Shown here: positions 26,248 to 39,669 of the stretch, piece by piece | Numbering within the stretch: the first letter of the stretch is position 1 | How the letters are laid out: each line of letters starts with the position of its first letter | Assembly (NCBI GenBank): GCA_028564705.1 | Contig: JAPXFQ010000831.1 | Location: 1,922,001-1,986,000 of the forward strand | Reading direction: 5' to 3' | Source of the DNA: Apricaphanius iberus | Lineage: Eukaryota; Chordata; Actinopteri; Cyprinodontiformes; Aphaniidae | DNA: 64,000 nucleotides | Notes under the pieces: model-generated | Databases searched by the model: none | Told to the model about the DNA's origin: nothing | Seen by the model: only the letters and a program-made list of their open reading frames with translations | Made by a program: the position numbers and the translations under genes

Positions 26248-29200
26248 TTAGAACCAGTATAGCTCCTTGCCTTTCTTGTGCTGCTGGAGACCTGAGGGAA
26301 GAAAAAAAAACATGGAAACAATGATAAGGGCAACAGCGAACAGCGGAACACAGGTTGTCATGGAGCCTTCTATGGCCAAACATGCTGGTTAAGGCGGGTG
26401 AAAAAAGAGCTCCTGTGATGATTATGATGCGACGCGTGTTTTTGCTTGCAGGTCGGCACAAGGAGGGGGGTGTAGAATCTGAAGTTTATACATCTCTGCA
26501 AATTAGATTGATTTTAGAGTGATTTATTGATTTTTAAAAGTATTGATGGTATTGGTCGACCTATTTATCAGATCGGTTTTATCGTGGAGATGCTTAATTT
26601 ATTGATACCCCACAGCCGTCGATTCAATCTCATAGTGGGTTTAACCTAATTATTTTTTCATTATTTATTAATAAATAAATTATTTTATTAACTGTCAGAA
26701 ATGTTTATTTTTTTTTGCATTTGTTTACATTTAGCTTTTATTTATCAACCAAACAATAAAACAACAAATATCATCACAATGCACTTTGCAAGATGTCCAA
26801 CTCAAATTTCAATAAACTCCCATCATAATATCAACGTCAATGTCTTCATATCAATTATGGGCATTTTGGCTAATTCCTAGTTATAATACAAACCAGTCAG
26901 ATTCAATTTTTCAGTTGCTTGAGCAAGCTTTTGTTGATAGTGCGGCATGCTCTGTTTTATTAAAAATTAAAGTTGTGTGGGCGTGTGTTAAATGGGTTAT
27001 ATTAGGCTTAAATAAACTCAGTTTAACTGGTTCAGATTAGTGTTCCTTTTAGTTATATGTAATACATAACATTGTATACTGAAGAGTTCAATTATGCATA
27101 CAGTCATATTGTTTGCTTCATTTTTTTTTTACTTTGTTTCCGACAACTGCTTTGCTAAGCACTCGTATGATTCAGGACATTTCTGAGTGGGTACCTGCAT
27201 CCATGTTGAGAGCCAGGGTCTGGCTGACATCTCCAGGAGGCAGCAGGCTTGGCCAGGAGGTGGTGGGCTCCAGCTTGCCCACTTCATAGTGGCTTGGCAA
27301 GGTAGGAAGATGAGGTGGTCTCACAGTGGGCATGAGCAGGCCCCCGTAGTGAGACTCCAAAGCCGACGGTGAGTACAGTTCATGTAGAGGCCGAGGAGGG
27401 CCGTACGCTTGGGCCTGAGGGTATCCCCAGCCCTCTGATGGGTGGGGGTGGGGATGAGTGTGGGCATGTGGGTGAGGATGAGCATGCGGGTGTGACAGGC
27501 CTGGATGCAGCGCAGAGGCGTACGGGTCCATTGAATAAGCTGGCGCACTGGTCTCACAGTGGGGGCGACTCTGAGGTGAAGTGTAGTTACTGTCCCAGAA
27601 AGATGGGGGGAAGCTTCGTCGACTGTTGGAGGAAGATGTTTCTAACAGAAGAGAGAAAAACTATGATAAAAATCAGACCAATTCTTTAGTTGTTGCACAG
27701 TCATTACCTGCAGCTCAGTCAGAACAGAACTGTGATTTTAAAACCGCTATTTGACTTGCAGAGTGAAGATATCTGAAAGTATGAACAAACCTGTCAGATC
27801 AAATTAAAAATCTTTAGAATTTATTTCATTATATCTTACGTTTTGAAACACAACAACACAGATTTTCACCTGAAGAACTGCAATCGAACTGTTTTTTTTA
27901 GTCTATAACCATGTACAGTTAAAACAGCATATTTAATTATACTATTTAAAAGAACTCATAACCTTTTTTTCTTCACTGTCTGACATTTAATTAGACATGG
28001 ATTTTCATGTTTGAGGCAAGTTATTTTAATATTTAATAAATACCATAATAATATTAATTATTATTATTATTTATTTATTTATTTATTACTAGTTGTATTT
28101 TTATTACTGTTTTCAAATTCAGAAATATAACTTGGTTTCCCTAGTATTTGGTTAACTTGATCCTAGCTTGGGTCAAATGTTTTTTCAGTATTGTTTCACG
28201 CTTGTTTCATGCTTCTTACAGAACTGGTGTAACTGGGTCAAGTTTCCAGGCTGCCTTGCCCTTATTTACTATTATTGCCTGCCCAAAGCTTTTCTATGGG
28301 ACTTGGGATTTTGCTTCAATAATTCCACATAATCTTCTCTAACCATAATGCCATATATTTTCTGAAGTTCACCAGTCCCAGCATCCTGATGCTGGTGCCC
28401 AAGTACTTCCCACTTGGGATGGTTTTCAGGCTTAAAAGTGTCTCCATTTTTCACTTTATTATGGCCAACATACAGAACATCTCACCAACAATTAATTTCA
28501 TTTGCAAATTGCAATCTGTCTCCTTAATGTTGCTATTTGAGCAATGACTTCTTCACTGAGTGGTTTTTCAGCCCATGTGACTAAAGGATGTGTTTCAGTC
28601 GTAACACCAGGTTCAAACAGAAGTGACACACACTTTTTGCATGAAAACACATTAATCGCTGAGAGACAGAACCTAAAAGAATAGAAATCGTAGTTTATGT
28701 AAACTTTTGGCTTTGTAAAAAAAAGTATTTTCTCTCTCATTATTTTATTATTTAGTAAATAGAAATTATTCATGTAATCCTACCTGACATAAATCAGGAA
28801 AAGCTGCGATGGAAGTACTGAAAGATAGTGGGGGGAAAAGGCTATGTCTTTGTATAAAATGCATTTGAATACATGATTTGAACTGTAGTTTTATCTCACG
28901 TTTGGCTGAATTTTATGGTCATTTTCAATCATTTACTTCACTAAAATAATATTTTTTAATTGCTTTGATTAACATTAATATCAATTCTTTTTAACTCTAA
29001 TTGTTTTTAACTCCTGTTTCAGTATTTTAAAATCAACGCTTTGTAATCAAATAAAATATTATCCATAGAGCACTTTTCATGATAAGGTCAGCACAAAGTG
29101 ATTTACATGATAAAAAACAAAAAAGATTAGAAATAAAACAAACAAAACACATTTAAGGCTAAGTCAATCATACACAACCAGATAAACTCTCATCACACTA

Positions 29201-32200
29201 AAGACACATCTACATGCCGTCCCCCACCACAGCACTACGAAACCACTGCTGAGTCCGCTCTTATCTCTTTTAACTGAACATACAAAAAAACAAACATCTA
29301 GAATAATACTACTGTGAGAAAATGATGTGTGGGAAATCCATCCACTCTGGAAGCCACAGAACAGTCACCCCAGGGACCGACATTATCAGAGCAGGCAGGT
29401 ATCCACAGCACAGCCATAAAGCCTAGCTGATACTTCTGAGTCTTGCGGCAGGGCGTAGACACCCAGTACCATTATCCGTCGATGAAAGGGCTCATCAACG
29501 ATCATGCCAGGACGCACAAAGTAGAGTCCAATTTTTTAACTAACCGTTGAACGCAATGTAGAGCACACATCTGTGATTGATCAGCTCAAGATCATTTGAC
29601 CAGAACAGTGCTCTGTAGTCTATGTAATAAGTATTTAGTGCAGATTTTGGGCACAATATGCTTTATATTGCAAGGACAGTTTATCTAATGTGGCGTTTGG
29701 TGTTTTTAAACAACAGGATGTGTAGAGAATAGCAAAACAGACCGCTGTGTTTCTTTACATGTATTTTTGAGAATTCAATAAGCTGCACTTGTAGTAAAAA
29801 GCTTTCCAACTCAACCAAAGCTCCCTCTCTGTCAGCCATTGCTCCTTGAGTTGATATACTTTTACAAGCTGAAGTACATGCAGTGACATCGACCAGAGAT
29901 TTTACTTTAACGGTAGGCAGACACACCACCAAAGGTCTACACCCCCTGGTGTCCTGGTGGAGAATTGCTTTTAAAGACTGACTATACTTTGAGAAGTATA
30001 AAAGGAAAATGTATCTGTCAATATGTGTGCATTTGGGTGCAAACTTGCTGACAAAGAAGTATCAACCAGGCTTATGGCTGCAGTACAGAGCCCCACCCAC
30101 CACCACTGAAGCGATCGTAATGACAGTGACCTCCATGGATAAACTAGTAGGGATCCCAGTACGAAGGATCCCTTTGAAGGATTCACCGGAGTTACTCCGT
30201 ATAAAATAATTCGTAAAAACACTTTAGCAATATTGAACAATAAATAAATAGATATATAAAAGGTAAAATAAATTAAACTAAGAATAAGTAAAATAATTAA
30301 ATAAAAAACAAGCTAAAAAGGTTGGTATTGAACCTCTTTTTAAAAATATCTACAATTTCTGCAGCCCTGAGATTCTGCTCCAGGCTGTTCCAGAGACAGG
30401 GGCCGTAGTGGTAGAACAAGGCTTTGCAGTACATCTTGACTTTGGCGTTTAGAATCATTAAAAAGGCCAGTACCAAGGGACCTCAGCGACAATGAGGACT
30501 CAGACTTTAAGAGAAGGCTGAATAAATACAATAGACCAAGACCATTAAGACATTTATAAACCAGTAAAAACATCTTAAAATCATTTCTTGAACGCACAGA
30601 GAGCCAATGCAGCGTCTTTAAAACTGTAACGTGTTCCCGCCCTCTGGTACACGTGAGCATGTGTGGAGTGGAGTTCTAGAGTAGTTCAAGACTTGTGTGT
30701 TTGTTCCTCCATATCATCAGCACCCACACCCTGGGTAGGGTTGGCAAAAGGGCCTTTCTGTGTGGAGTTTGCATGTTCTCCCCATGTTCCCTTGAGTAGC
30801 TAAAGTGAGCTACTCCCACAAAAACATAATCAGTTCTGGGCTGTATACTGCCCCCTCCTGGCTGACTGGGGTGCCTGAAGGGTTGGGGAGGATCAGGTGA
30901 AAAGAAGGGCCTGCCCACTCCTCAGGCAAGAAGGAGGCTTGAGCTTCAGTGCAGGGCCCTCCCAGAGTTAGCAGAGGGAGAGCAATGCCCAGAACTGGAA
31001 CTAGGTAGGAACACTGGGTGATAAATAACGGGGAAAAAACGTAGGATAAAAATATATGTACATATTAAAAAAAAGAAATACTCTCTTTGGGAAGACCAGA
31101 GAGTGGAGCATTACAATAATCCAATCTATTGAAAATACAAGCATGCATCAACACCTCAGTGGTGAAAAAAGATAAATCAGCACTAATGTTTTTAAAATAA
31201 TAAAATCCTTTTTTGGTTGTATTTTTGATTTGAGGAATAAAATTGAGCTCAGAGTCAAAAAGGAAAGTCACATTTCTTTAACAATGAGAAGGTTCAACGA
31301 TGTGCAGTTCTGGTAAAATAATCTCTCTTCTTCGGGTCCAATGATCAAAACTTTTGTCCTGGTTGACTGTAAAAAGTGATCCGCCATCAATGACTTAATA
31401 TCTAAAATACAATATAAAAGTACTTATACTTATTCAGTGTTACAGAGAGAGACAGCAATGTAAGGCTGGCAATCAGCATATAAAAGCAATGCTATGCATC
31501 CTGATGACATCTCCAAGTGTACAGATTAAAAAGGGTCTCAAATTGATCCTTGAGGAACCACATACTGAATGTCATGCGTTCCTGAGGAGTGAATATCCAT
31601 ATTTACAAAAAATCTTCAACCTGTGAGATAAGAGCAAAACCCTTATAAAACACAGTTTTGAGTCTGTGCAGTATAATGTGGTGGTCAAATGTATCAAAAG
31701 CTTTCTTTTGAAGGACATCATTGGACATAAAAAATGCTTTAAAAATAAAGATTGACTGACTGATTGTTGCACTTAATTCTAAGAAGCAAATGAATGGCCT
31801 AGAGCCATGCAGAATGGAGCAACGAGTGCCAAAGCGTAGATGTCGCTCACATGACTGCAACACCCTCTGGGTTAGATATCTTCCTCATTGGATCATAGGG
31901 TCACAGCCAAAGTCCCAACAAGACACAGAAATAAACACAACGACTCTCCTCCACACATAAAGAAAGACACAAGTAAGAAAGAGAGATGTCGCTATATCCT
32001 AGAATGCTATATAAGGTAGACACTGTAACCTGGAGGCAGGGCTCACAGCGTGTTAAATCACTGTCTGTGGTGACACTTCTCACTTTCATGTTAGCCCAGT
32101 GCTCCGAAAGTCTAAAAACACACACGAGCAGTTCTGACCCCGTACTAGCAGCCATAACCCCTCTTTTCTGTGCCATGCACCTTCACCTGTTGTTTTCACA

Positions 32201-34845
32201 AACCCTTCCCGCTCTCTGCACGCCCTTGACAGAGATTCAATATGCTTGTTATATGTTTTCAGAAATATAGTTTTATATTTAGATATTCCTCAAGAAGAAG
32301 ACACGGCGTGTTTCTCATTGTTACTGCCACACTGAGAATAGATATAGATCCAAGCGGCGGGCAGGCAGCTGACTCTGCAACCATTGTGGAGCATGAGTTG
32401 GAATCAGAGTCAGAATGGCTGCCACGGAGATGTTTTTAAGGGGATACGCCGGCGAGGCTGTATGCTTACAGCGGGGTATAAACATAGCATCTGTTGTGAG
32501 GCAGGGAGTGCTCGTTATTGCCGAAATGAAGACGTCTAGCCTAACGAGAAAAAAGAGCGGACAGACAGCGGAGTGGGGCAACGTGTGAGGGTACAGACCC
32601 TACATGGTAAGCTGAGGGACACCCTGGTGGTATATTTTCAGGTGTTTACTTAGTGCATAGATTTAATTAAGCATGCATATAGTGGTTTTACTGTAAGATG
32701 GATTTTAAATTTTAAAAACACAGAAAATATTAAAATAATTATTTGTTACAGTTTACTATCATGCATCCTTGCATGCATAAAGCAAGCAATGCACACAACT
32801 GCGCTCAATCTCTTTGGTTATTCTTCAAACTTTTGGCCAAGCCAGAACCACCAAAGTCCCTTTATTCTGCCAAAAGAGCCGCTGACCCGCATGACCTTCT
32901 GCTCTGACTTCTCCATGACCATAAGCTACCCTTCAGTCCTGCCACTTGATAATATCACCTGTCTGACCTTCTGCTGTGCTCTGAAGAACTGTTAACTCCT
33001 GCAGTATCTCAAAATGCATGAAATACACCCCAAAACACACACAGTGTGCTTACGTGGGCCCCATACGTGCTTTACTCAGACTGAATGTTTGCAAACTGGA
33101 ACTGAGGTCATAATAGGGATCTTTGGTGGGAACAACAGGTTGACTCATTTGAACACAGATCAGGAATACCAACAAGATACTCTCTGCAGGCCTCCATTGG
33201 GTTTCAATGTAGAAATTCAGATCAGATTGCACCAAAAAAATCTAAAACCAATATGGGCATCGCTTTTTACCAGTTGTCCTACATCACCATCTATAGGCAA
33301 TTAATATGTAAAATTATAATATGTAACCCATGGACAATTTAATCTGAGGTCAATTCTATAGCAATATTGACCCAAATGGGGCCCCCAAGAAAACTTAAAT
33401 TCAATGGGACGTGTTAATAAATTTGCCTTGCGATGGGCAGGTGACCTGTACCCCTCTTCTCGCCCGATGACTGCTGGAGATAGGCACCGGTCCCCCCTTC
33501 GTGACTCTACTAGTATAAGCGGCATAGATAATGGATGGATGGTTCTTCCGATGGCAACCCTTCATAGTTTGACTCTCATCTTTAAAGCTAATTTATTCAT
33601 TTCTACTGCTTCTGTGAGAATTGGGGAAATATTTTAAATTCATAAATAGATATTGTGATGGAGAAATATATATTATTATATAAATATAATAATACTAGCT
33701 TGGTTAGTTGATTGTCTGAGCTCAGATTTTTTTCTGAGCTTTATTTTTAAAAGTTACCACCATTTTTTATGCTTGCTCGTGCATTAGATTTGTGGAACTT
33801 TTGTTTACAATATTCTATCCCATGACTTTAATCTAGAAGATAATTAGCTCAGTCAGTAGGGGTCTCAATAAAAGTGATTTACTTTAATTTTGAAGGGTTT
33901 CTGTAGTTTTATATTAGCATTAATACTTTTTGTTATCCATGTTTCAGAACCATTAGTCATGTGAAACGTGTTTTTTGTGCCTGTTCAGGTTTGCCTACCT
34001 GTGCCCTGTTGGTCTGGCGCCCTCCGTTTGCCCTCTCCATCCATATAGGAGCTGAGAGCCCTGGAGAAGTGCTCATCCACCACGCTGCTGATGTCTCCAT
34101 GGTAGTAGGTGAACAGCACACAGCGAGAAGTCAGGTACTCTGCCTCGGGGGCCTCCTGCTTCTCCTTGGGGCCCTCCGCTGGCCTCGGTACCGCAGGTGT
34201 GTAAGAGGAGGAAGAAGAGGAAGAAGAACTGGACGAAGATGAGGAGGAAGCTGATCCTCCAGTGCCTGGGCCCCCAGACATCCCTCCGGGAACGCTGGGA
34301 GTGTCCATATAATCCCGACAGTTGGGAATAGAGCTGCTCAGACCTGTAGGAGCCTGTTAAAAGGAGGTAGGCGGTCGGGAGGGGGAGAATGGGAGGGGGA
34401 GCAGGGAGAGGGTTAAGACAGGTGTTGCGGAGACACTTCTGGAAATTATTGAGACTTTCTGACATGCTAATCGTTGTGCTGTTGCGCTGGCATATCCATT
34501 CATGCGCGCAAATCGAAGTGTGAAACATCGTGTATGAACAAGAAAAATTAACTACCCAATTAAAAATGAATAAAATACATGTTTATCAGTAATTTTATTA
34601 AATGCTCGCCTCAAAAACCAAGCCCATCCGCGTTTACGCACAAGCCACACAAACAAGGGTAATGTGGCTTATTCAATATTACTCTAACTACATTCATCTC
34701 ATTAACTCCTGTGAAACTTGTAGGGGAAAAAACCTTTTCATATTCGCTCACGTCGTACCTGTAAGCAATTGATAAAAGCGGGAGCAGTTGGTGCATACGG
34801 TGCGTAACGTCCATAGGGTGGATACATAACATCCAAACAGCTCAT
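26248..34845 (-). CDS. vgll2: Vestigial-like family member 2 (Tondu-domain TEAD cofactor)
   Basis: A nuclear transcription cofactor that binds TEAD factors through its Tondu (TDU) domain. VGLL2 acts in muscle and pharyngeal/craniofacial development. Coding exons, phases all consistent: 34845-34759, 34353-33999, 27641-27195, 26291-26248; 310 aa. Exon 1 gives MSCLDVMYPPYGRYAPYAPT, the VGLL2-type N-terminus. Exon 2 carries 15 Ser (residues 65-79) and the TDU domain (about 100-130: EYLTSRCVLFTYYHGDIS, then SVVDEHFSRALS). Exon 3 has RRSFPPSFWDSNY, a His/Pro-rich run (193-215) and LYSPSALESHYGGLLMPTV. Exon 4 is a short terminal exon, GLQQHKKGKELYWF. The 6.4 kb intron 2 holds a MITE and an L2 LINE. 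The N-terminus separates it from VGLL3; resemblance to the shorter fish paralogue suggests vgll2b, which I am less sure of. The exon 3 frame continues 7 codons past the donor to a stop, so an unspliced end is possible. Confidence 0.9.
29420..30008 (+). mobile_element. PIF/Harbinger-like MITE, family A copy 3 (diverged)
   Basis: Lies in vgll2 intron 2. The left end reads TAA then AGCCTAGCTGATACTTCTGAG, a diverged form of the family terminus. Interior phrases ACCATTATCCGTCGATG, TTTATCTAATGTGGCGTTTGG and ACACCCCCTGGTGTCCTGG line up in order with copy 2 (43629-44263). The right end is poorly preserved (TTTGAGAAGTATAAAAGG). No coding capacity. Confidence 0.65.
30310..31800 (-). mobile_element. L2-clade LINE fragment in vgll2 intron 2
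   Basis: Minus-strand pieces match those of the L2 element at 4086-6240. 31065-31271 reads FDSELNFIPQIKN, then IFNRLDYCNAPLSGLPKE. 30340-30660 reads TRGREHVTVLKTLHWLSVRS, then YKCLNGLGLLYL. The catalytic motif is altered to YADC near 31465. A separate repeat (about 30670-31060, with TGTGTGGAGTTTGCATGTTC) interrupts it. Dead copy. Confidence 0.75.
31900..33300. other. vgll2 intron 2, no clear repeat or gene
   Basis: Several 60-96 codon open frames overlap on both strands without recognisable domains. An intronic enhancer is possible here, but nothing in the bare sequence identifies one. Confidence 0.4.
33300..33541 (+). repeat. LINE 3'-end repeat with ATGG tail
   Basis: GGTGACCTGTACCCCTCTTC, GATGACTGCTGGAGATAGGC and GTATAAGCGGCATAGATAATGG followed by ATGG repeats is the familiar 3' end of an abundant fish LINE family. 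It lies in vgll2 intron 2. The left boundary is uncertain. Confidence 0.65.
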
Positions 34846-35160
34846 GGTAAACGAACGGTGTCCTCACTTTTCTGCTGGAATCGACCTTCGCAACCGACAG
34901 CGCGACAACATCCCGTCTGCTTGTGGAAGTGGGAAAAGCTCAATTGAAGTTATGCAGCGTGAAGTACAGCCCCTTCCAGATTTGACATAATCACTCCAGA
35001 AGGAGCGCACCCCTCTGATTCCAGCGCGCTCCTCAACAGCCGCCGCAGCAAAATGTGGAGAGGTTTATGAAGCAGGCGTGAGGGTGTCCTGTTCTGTGCA
35101 TCGCAGTCTCGTCACTCCTACCCCACCACCTCCTTCTCCTCCTACCCCCTAGAAGCGAAT
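34846..35160 (-). promoter_or_regulatory. Probable vgll2 5'UTR and promoter region
   Basis: Immediately upstream of the vgll2 ATG, with locally raised GC and CpG content compared with the flanks (34860-35060) and no repeats. No convincing TATA box was found, so the start site cannot be placed. Confidence 0.45.
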
Positions 35161-35519
35161 TTAAATCCACAACTCTGTGTAAATTAATAATAGCTGACAT
35201 CTTAAAGCGTTGAGATTATACAGATGGGTCATTCCAATACTGGAATGTCATTAAAAAGTTATTTTATTCTAGCAATTCGATAAAAAGGTTGAATTACCAT
35301 ATTATATAAATTCATTACTAAATAACACCAATAAAAGGGATTTAAAGAACTGAAATTAGGATCTACTGATAAGTCAATGTATTGTATGCATAAACAAGGC
35401 AGGGCAGGTTTATTTAACAAATACTCAGTGCTGTACAAGTTGAAACATAAAAGATTACATTGTAGACACATCATAAAGAAAAAGAAAAAAAGTTGGACTG
35501 AAATAAATGATGTTTAAGT

Positions 35520-36290
35520 TAGTACAACTGTCAAATGCAACTCTAAACATTGGCTTCTATAGTTGATTCAAAGCTTTCAGCACTTTCAGTTTTCTGGAAG
35601 TGTGTTCTAGATTAGAGGAGCATAAAAACTGAATGCTGCTTCTTCATGTTTGGTTCTGACTCTTGGTATGCTAAGTAGACTTCAATCAGAAAACAAGTGA
35701 TCTGGAATGTTGCTAGAACAACAGATCTATAATGTATTTTGGTGCCAAGCCATTCAAATAACAAAAGTCTACAGTTTTAAAGTCTAGACTGAGCTACAGG
35801 GAGCCAGTGTGAAAATTCTAGAACTGGTGATGTACTCTAAAAAACACTGTTGCCATATTCAGTTCAGCTAAAGACAAATGCTTGGACGAGTTTTCTAGAT
35901 CTTCCTGGGACATCAGTCTTTCAACCCTGAAAATTTAGATGATAGAATACTGACTTTGTAATTGTTTTCATGTGCCTTTTAAAGTTAGTGTCATGGTCAG
36001 AATCAGTCAGATTTTGGGTCTAATCAGTAGTTTCTAACTGTAATAGCTGTAGCTGTTTCCTGAGTCTTGAGCACTTCTCCTTTGGTCACTTCTAGTTTTA
36101 TTCCACTGAAGAAACTTATGGCACATCCATACATTGATTTATTCTATGCATCTACTCGACACTTGAATGGGTTGATAGTCACCTGCTGACATTGTGATTT
36201 AGAGCTGTACATCATCTGCATAGATATAATTTATCTTGTTATTATCTGAGCCAGTGGAAGCATGTAGACCCATAACATGGTTAGTGCTCT
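35520..36290 (-). mobile_element. Degenerate L2-like LINE reverse transcriptase segment
   Basis: On the minus strand, 36200-36240 reads KLYLYADDVQL, the RT catalytic motif. The flanks GAGCTACAGGGAGCCAGTGT (35790) and TGGACGAGTTTTCTAGATC (35882) are landmarks of an abundant fish L2-type LINE in antisense. No long frame survives. Confidence 0.6.
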
Positions 36291-38680
36291 TCTTGAATGT
36301 ATGACTGCATCAGCGCTGTGTGGGGAACATCCCAGAGAGACCAAGGTTGCCTCAATAGCAGCTTTCAGTTTAGCTGGATTCTTGAGTCTGTTGTCTTTCA
36401 TATTGCGTTTGACAGAACTCGTTAGATTCTATTTGAGGTTTAGGTCCCACTGGAAAATGAAATCAGCATTTCCTCAGAGCTGTCAACAGACATAGAAGAC
36501 GTTAACTTTTCCCAGTAGACTGCTGCACTGATTGTGGAGTTGAAGAGATAGAGTATAGAAACACCTAGAATCCCAAGTCCTCAGTAACTGTGAAAATGTC
36601 CCACTGGACCTCAAGCAGCTTGGATTCTGTGCCTCTCAAATCGTCCTCTAGATTCTGGGACCTTGGTTTCAAAATGAAATAAAGGATTTACTTAAATTTA
36701 ACAGTCTTTGGATGACTGAACAACAGTCAACTCCTTATTCTCTTAAGCTCACATTAGTAACTTCTCACTTAGGATCTCTTTCAGGAGTGAAAATAACAAA
36801 AGGAATAACAGTTGTTGTCCTCCAAACACTTGAGTGGACTTTTCTTTACAATACTCTCAAGGTTCTGGCTGTCCATTTTTCTTGTCCACCTTACCCATAC
36901 TTTCCACCAGATACGTAGGGCCTCCGTAATTTCTTTCAAGCGTAATACATAGTTGATTAACTGAGGGTAGGATAGACCATTAAATCAAGAGTTTCGCTTT
37001 TTACCTTTCAGTTCTTTTGAATACAAAATATGAATATTGTGAGGAGTCACTCTCCCCCAAGACATTCATCAGGATCTTCTGATACAATCTTCTGGTAAAA
37101 AATGTGGGGTATTTGAAAAGACAACTCTGATTAATAAAACTCTGAATGGAATTGTCTGCAAATTTTTCCAGATTTTCTACCTAAGAACAGCTTGATTTGT
37201 TGGTTTTTACCATGAACTAGACATGAACAGATATATCTGTCGTTTTGGGAGTGAATGATGAGTTTATGCTACATATTAACAAGGATTTTTTTTCGTTTTT
37301 TGCCTTAAGTGATGCAATTGCAATTCATCATGAATTTGTGATTTCCTGGGACCATTGATACGCATCTAAAAGGCACCTGGTGGGAATGGACAGGCTGCTG
37401 AGCTCATGTGCAAAAAGTCTGTACTACATTACATGTCGCTTAACGAAAACAGGGGTTATGTGCACCTACATTTGTTTTCTTCCACTAAATTTTACAATAC
37501 ATTGCTACACGCTCTCTACAGCCTGTTTCCTTTGCAGAGGCCTTTTATGGCTTTCCCTCCTTGTAGAGAGTCTCGTATAGCCTTAAGATAGCATTTCTCC
37601 AACAAAACCGTCGGTTTTTATTAGCTGTAAATCATTATTGTCAAGTTTAACTGAAATTAATGTTTGACATTTAGAACTCGGAGTGTAATTAAAATATAAG
37701 AGTATTATCGTTTTTAATGTTAATATAAATTATTATGTTAATATAATTAATAAAGCTATGAAGCATGGGTAAGAGTAAAACAAGTTGTGGACCTACAATA
37801 TCTCATGTAAATGATTGTTACACAAATAGATGTGGATGAAGTCACTCAGATAAGTAGATACACAACAATGAGCACATGATACATGTGGTTCTGTGACTTT
37901 TTTATTCCTCTGTGTGCTCTTTGGATATTTGCAGACCTTGTGCTTGGTCCAAACTGAAAGTGTATCCATGGTCTTAAAACAGCCATTGGTTGCCAAGTAA
38001 ACCCTCAAGTCATCTGAAGTATTTAGTGTGCTCCCAGTATGACACATAGGTGTCAACTATAGGTTGCATGCACTGGCCATACCGACATGGACGAGAAAGG
38101 GACTGTGCACAAATCTATGACAAATTATCACCTATCAGCAGTGCAAACAAAATATATTTTCACACACATGCGCAAACAAACAGACCACCAGAAACATCAC
38201 GAGAGCAGAAAAAGGAAATTCAACATGTATCTAGATGTTTTAAAAAACCAAAACACTAAAATACAAGGAAAACAAGGTGCATGCACTTTTTTTCTATTAT
38301 TGCATGCTTCCTGTGCTTGAGGTTTGGGGATGCCAGTCTTTTTGACAGGCACTTCAGAATGCCTGTGAGAATAGTGTGGAAAATTTGCAGAATTCCGTGG
38401 ACGAGTGTCAGATGAGGTGGAATGTCTCTGATGTATGCTAGCGGACGAGCTCCTTGGGAAGTTACAGCTGCGTTCTCTAGATGGAGAACATGACCAACAA
38501 TTTGCTCTGCATACATTACACATAGTATGAATAACTGAGGGAAGGTTATTAACATGCTGATTAATCAAACATGCTCTTTAACACTATTGGATGTACTAGG
38601 TACTATTTTGTACCCCACATTATGACATTTTTACCTAAAACTTGAATTGACATGACACTTTTAGAGAGTACTGCAGACTC
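36291..38680. other. Decayed intergenic DNA, no gene supported
   Basis: 36290-37120 has the texture of an old repeat, but I could not place it in a family. 37620-37760 is very AT-rich. Open frames on both strands near 38050-38570 overlap each other and show no domain. Confidence 0.4.
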
Positions 38681-38689
38681 ACAACTATT

Positions 38690-39455
38690 CAAACCCTTCT
38701 TGACATGCATCTTTAGTACTTAGTAGAGCAACCTTTTGCTGTTATGGCCTACGTCAAATGTGATGCAGAGCCAAACAGCTTCTGGAAGCTTTCCTGAGGA
38801 ATCCTATTCCACTTGTTATGGGCAGAGACCTTCAGTTAATTGATATAATTTGGTGTGCATGCTGCAACCGCATTTTTCAAATTCTACAATACATTTTTTT
38901 AAAGTTCATGCCAGGCAACTCTGATGGCCTCTGAAGTATCTTCCAGGATGTCTTATGAAACCAAGCCTCTGGGGATTCGGAGATGTTTTTGAATCACTGT
39001 CCTGTTTAAAAGTCTAATGATACCCAAACCTAAGGTTTGTCACCAACAGCACAACATTTTCTGATTCTTGATAGAATCTATCTATCAAAAGATGATACTC
39101 TTATATTTTCACACTTTTTGCCCTCCTCAGGCTGTGAGATTGCAGTACTAGAGGAACCGAAGCAACACCTGAGCATCACGGGGCCACTACCATAAATCCT
39201 TGTCTAAATGTTCTTTTCAGCCATAAATTAATTACAATTGTATGCTCATATGACAAATTCTAGCCAGGGGACTAAAAACAGCAGTTTCTCTGCAGTAATC
39301 GTTGAAAGTTGGATAAAGGGCTACTTTTGATTAAAATTCTTGTAATGCTAGTTTTATGTATCTATTTAACAAATACTTGTAGAACTTATTTCAAAAGCCT
39401 GAACAATTTAAAATATTTTCCAATAAACTTCTTTTACTGTGTGGTTTGAATAATT
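38690..39455 (-). mobile_element. Decayed Tc1-like DNA transposon
   Basis: The ends are imperfect inverted repeats: ACTATTCAAACCCTTC at the left and, read inward from the right, ATTATTCAAACCACAC. AGTAGAGCAACCTTTTGCTG and GGAATCCTATTCCACTTG are typical antisense phrases of Tc1-like transposases. No usable frame remains. Confidence 0.5.
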
Positions 39456-39669
39456 TTCAGATCAGCTGTTTTTCCCAAAAAAAATTCTGTCTTTTAAGTT
39501 AAGTTTATTACTACAGTCCCAATTTACAACAAATATAACATCAAGAGACTTTGATCAGACAAGCAGGTCAAAATCACATGCAGAAGTACATAAATAAGTA
39601 TTTACTTGTCTGAATTCACTAACAGATGAATCTGAGCGACATACCATTCTTAATTCATGAGGTTTAATG

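Noticed and set aside
26033..26461. Overlapping open frames of 76-142 codons on both strands
   Set aside because: They overlap the last vgll2 exon and its 3'UTR, have Pro/His-rich low-complexity content from the G-rich strand and show no domain.
32612..32632. Possible CTCF-like ACCACCAGGGTGTCC on the minus strand
   Set aside because: Departs from the consensus at key G positions.
33961..34242. Plus-strand 93-codon open frame
   Set aside because: Antisense shadow of the vgll2 TDU exon, created by its Ser- and GC-rich codons.
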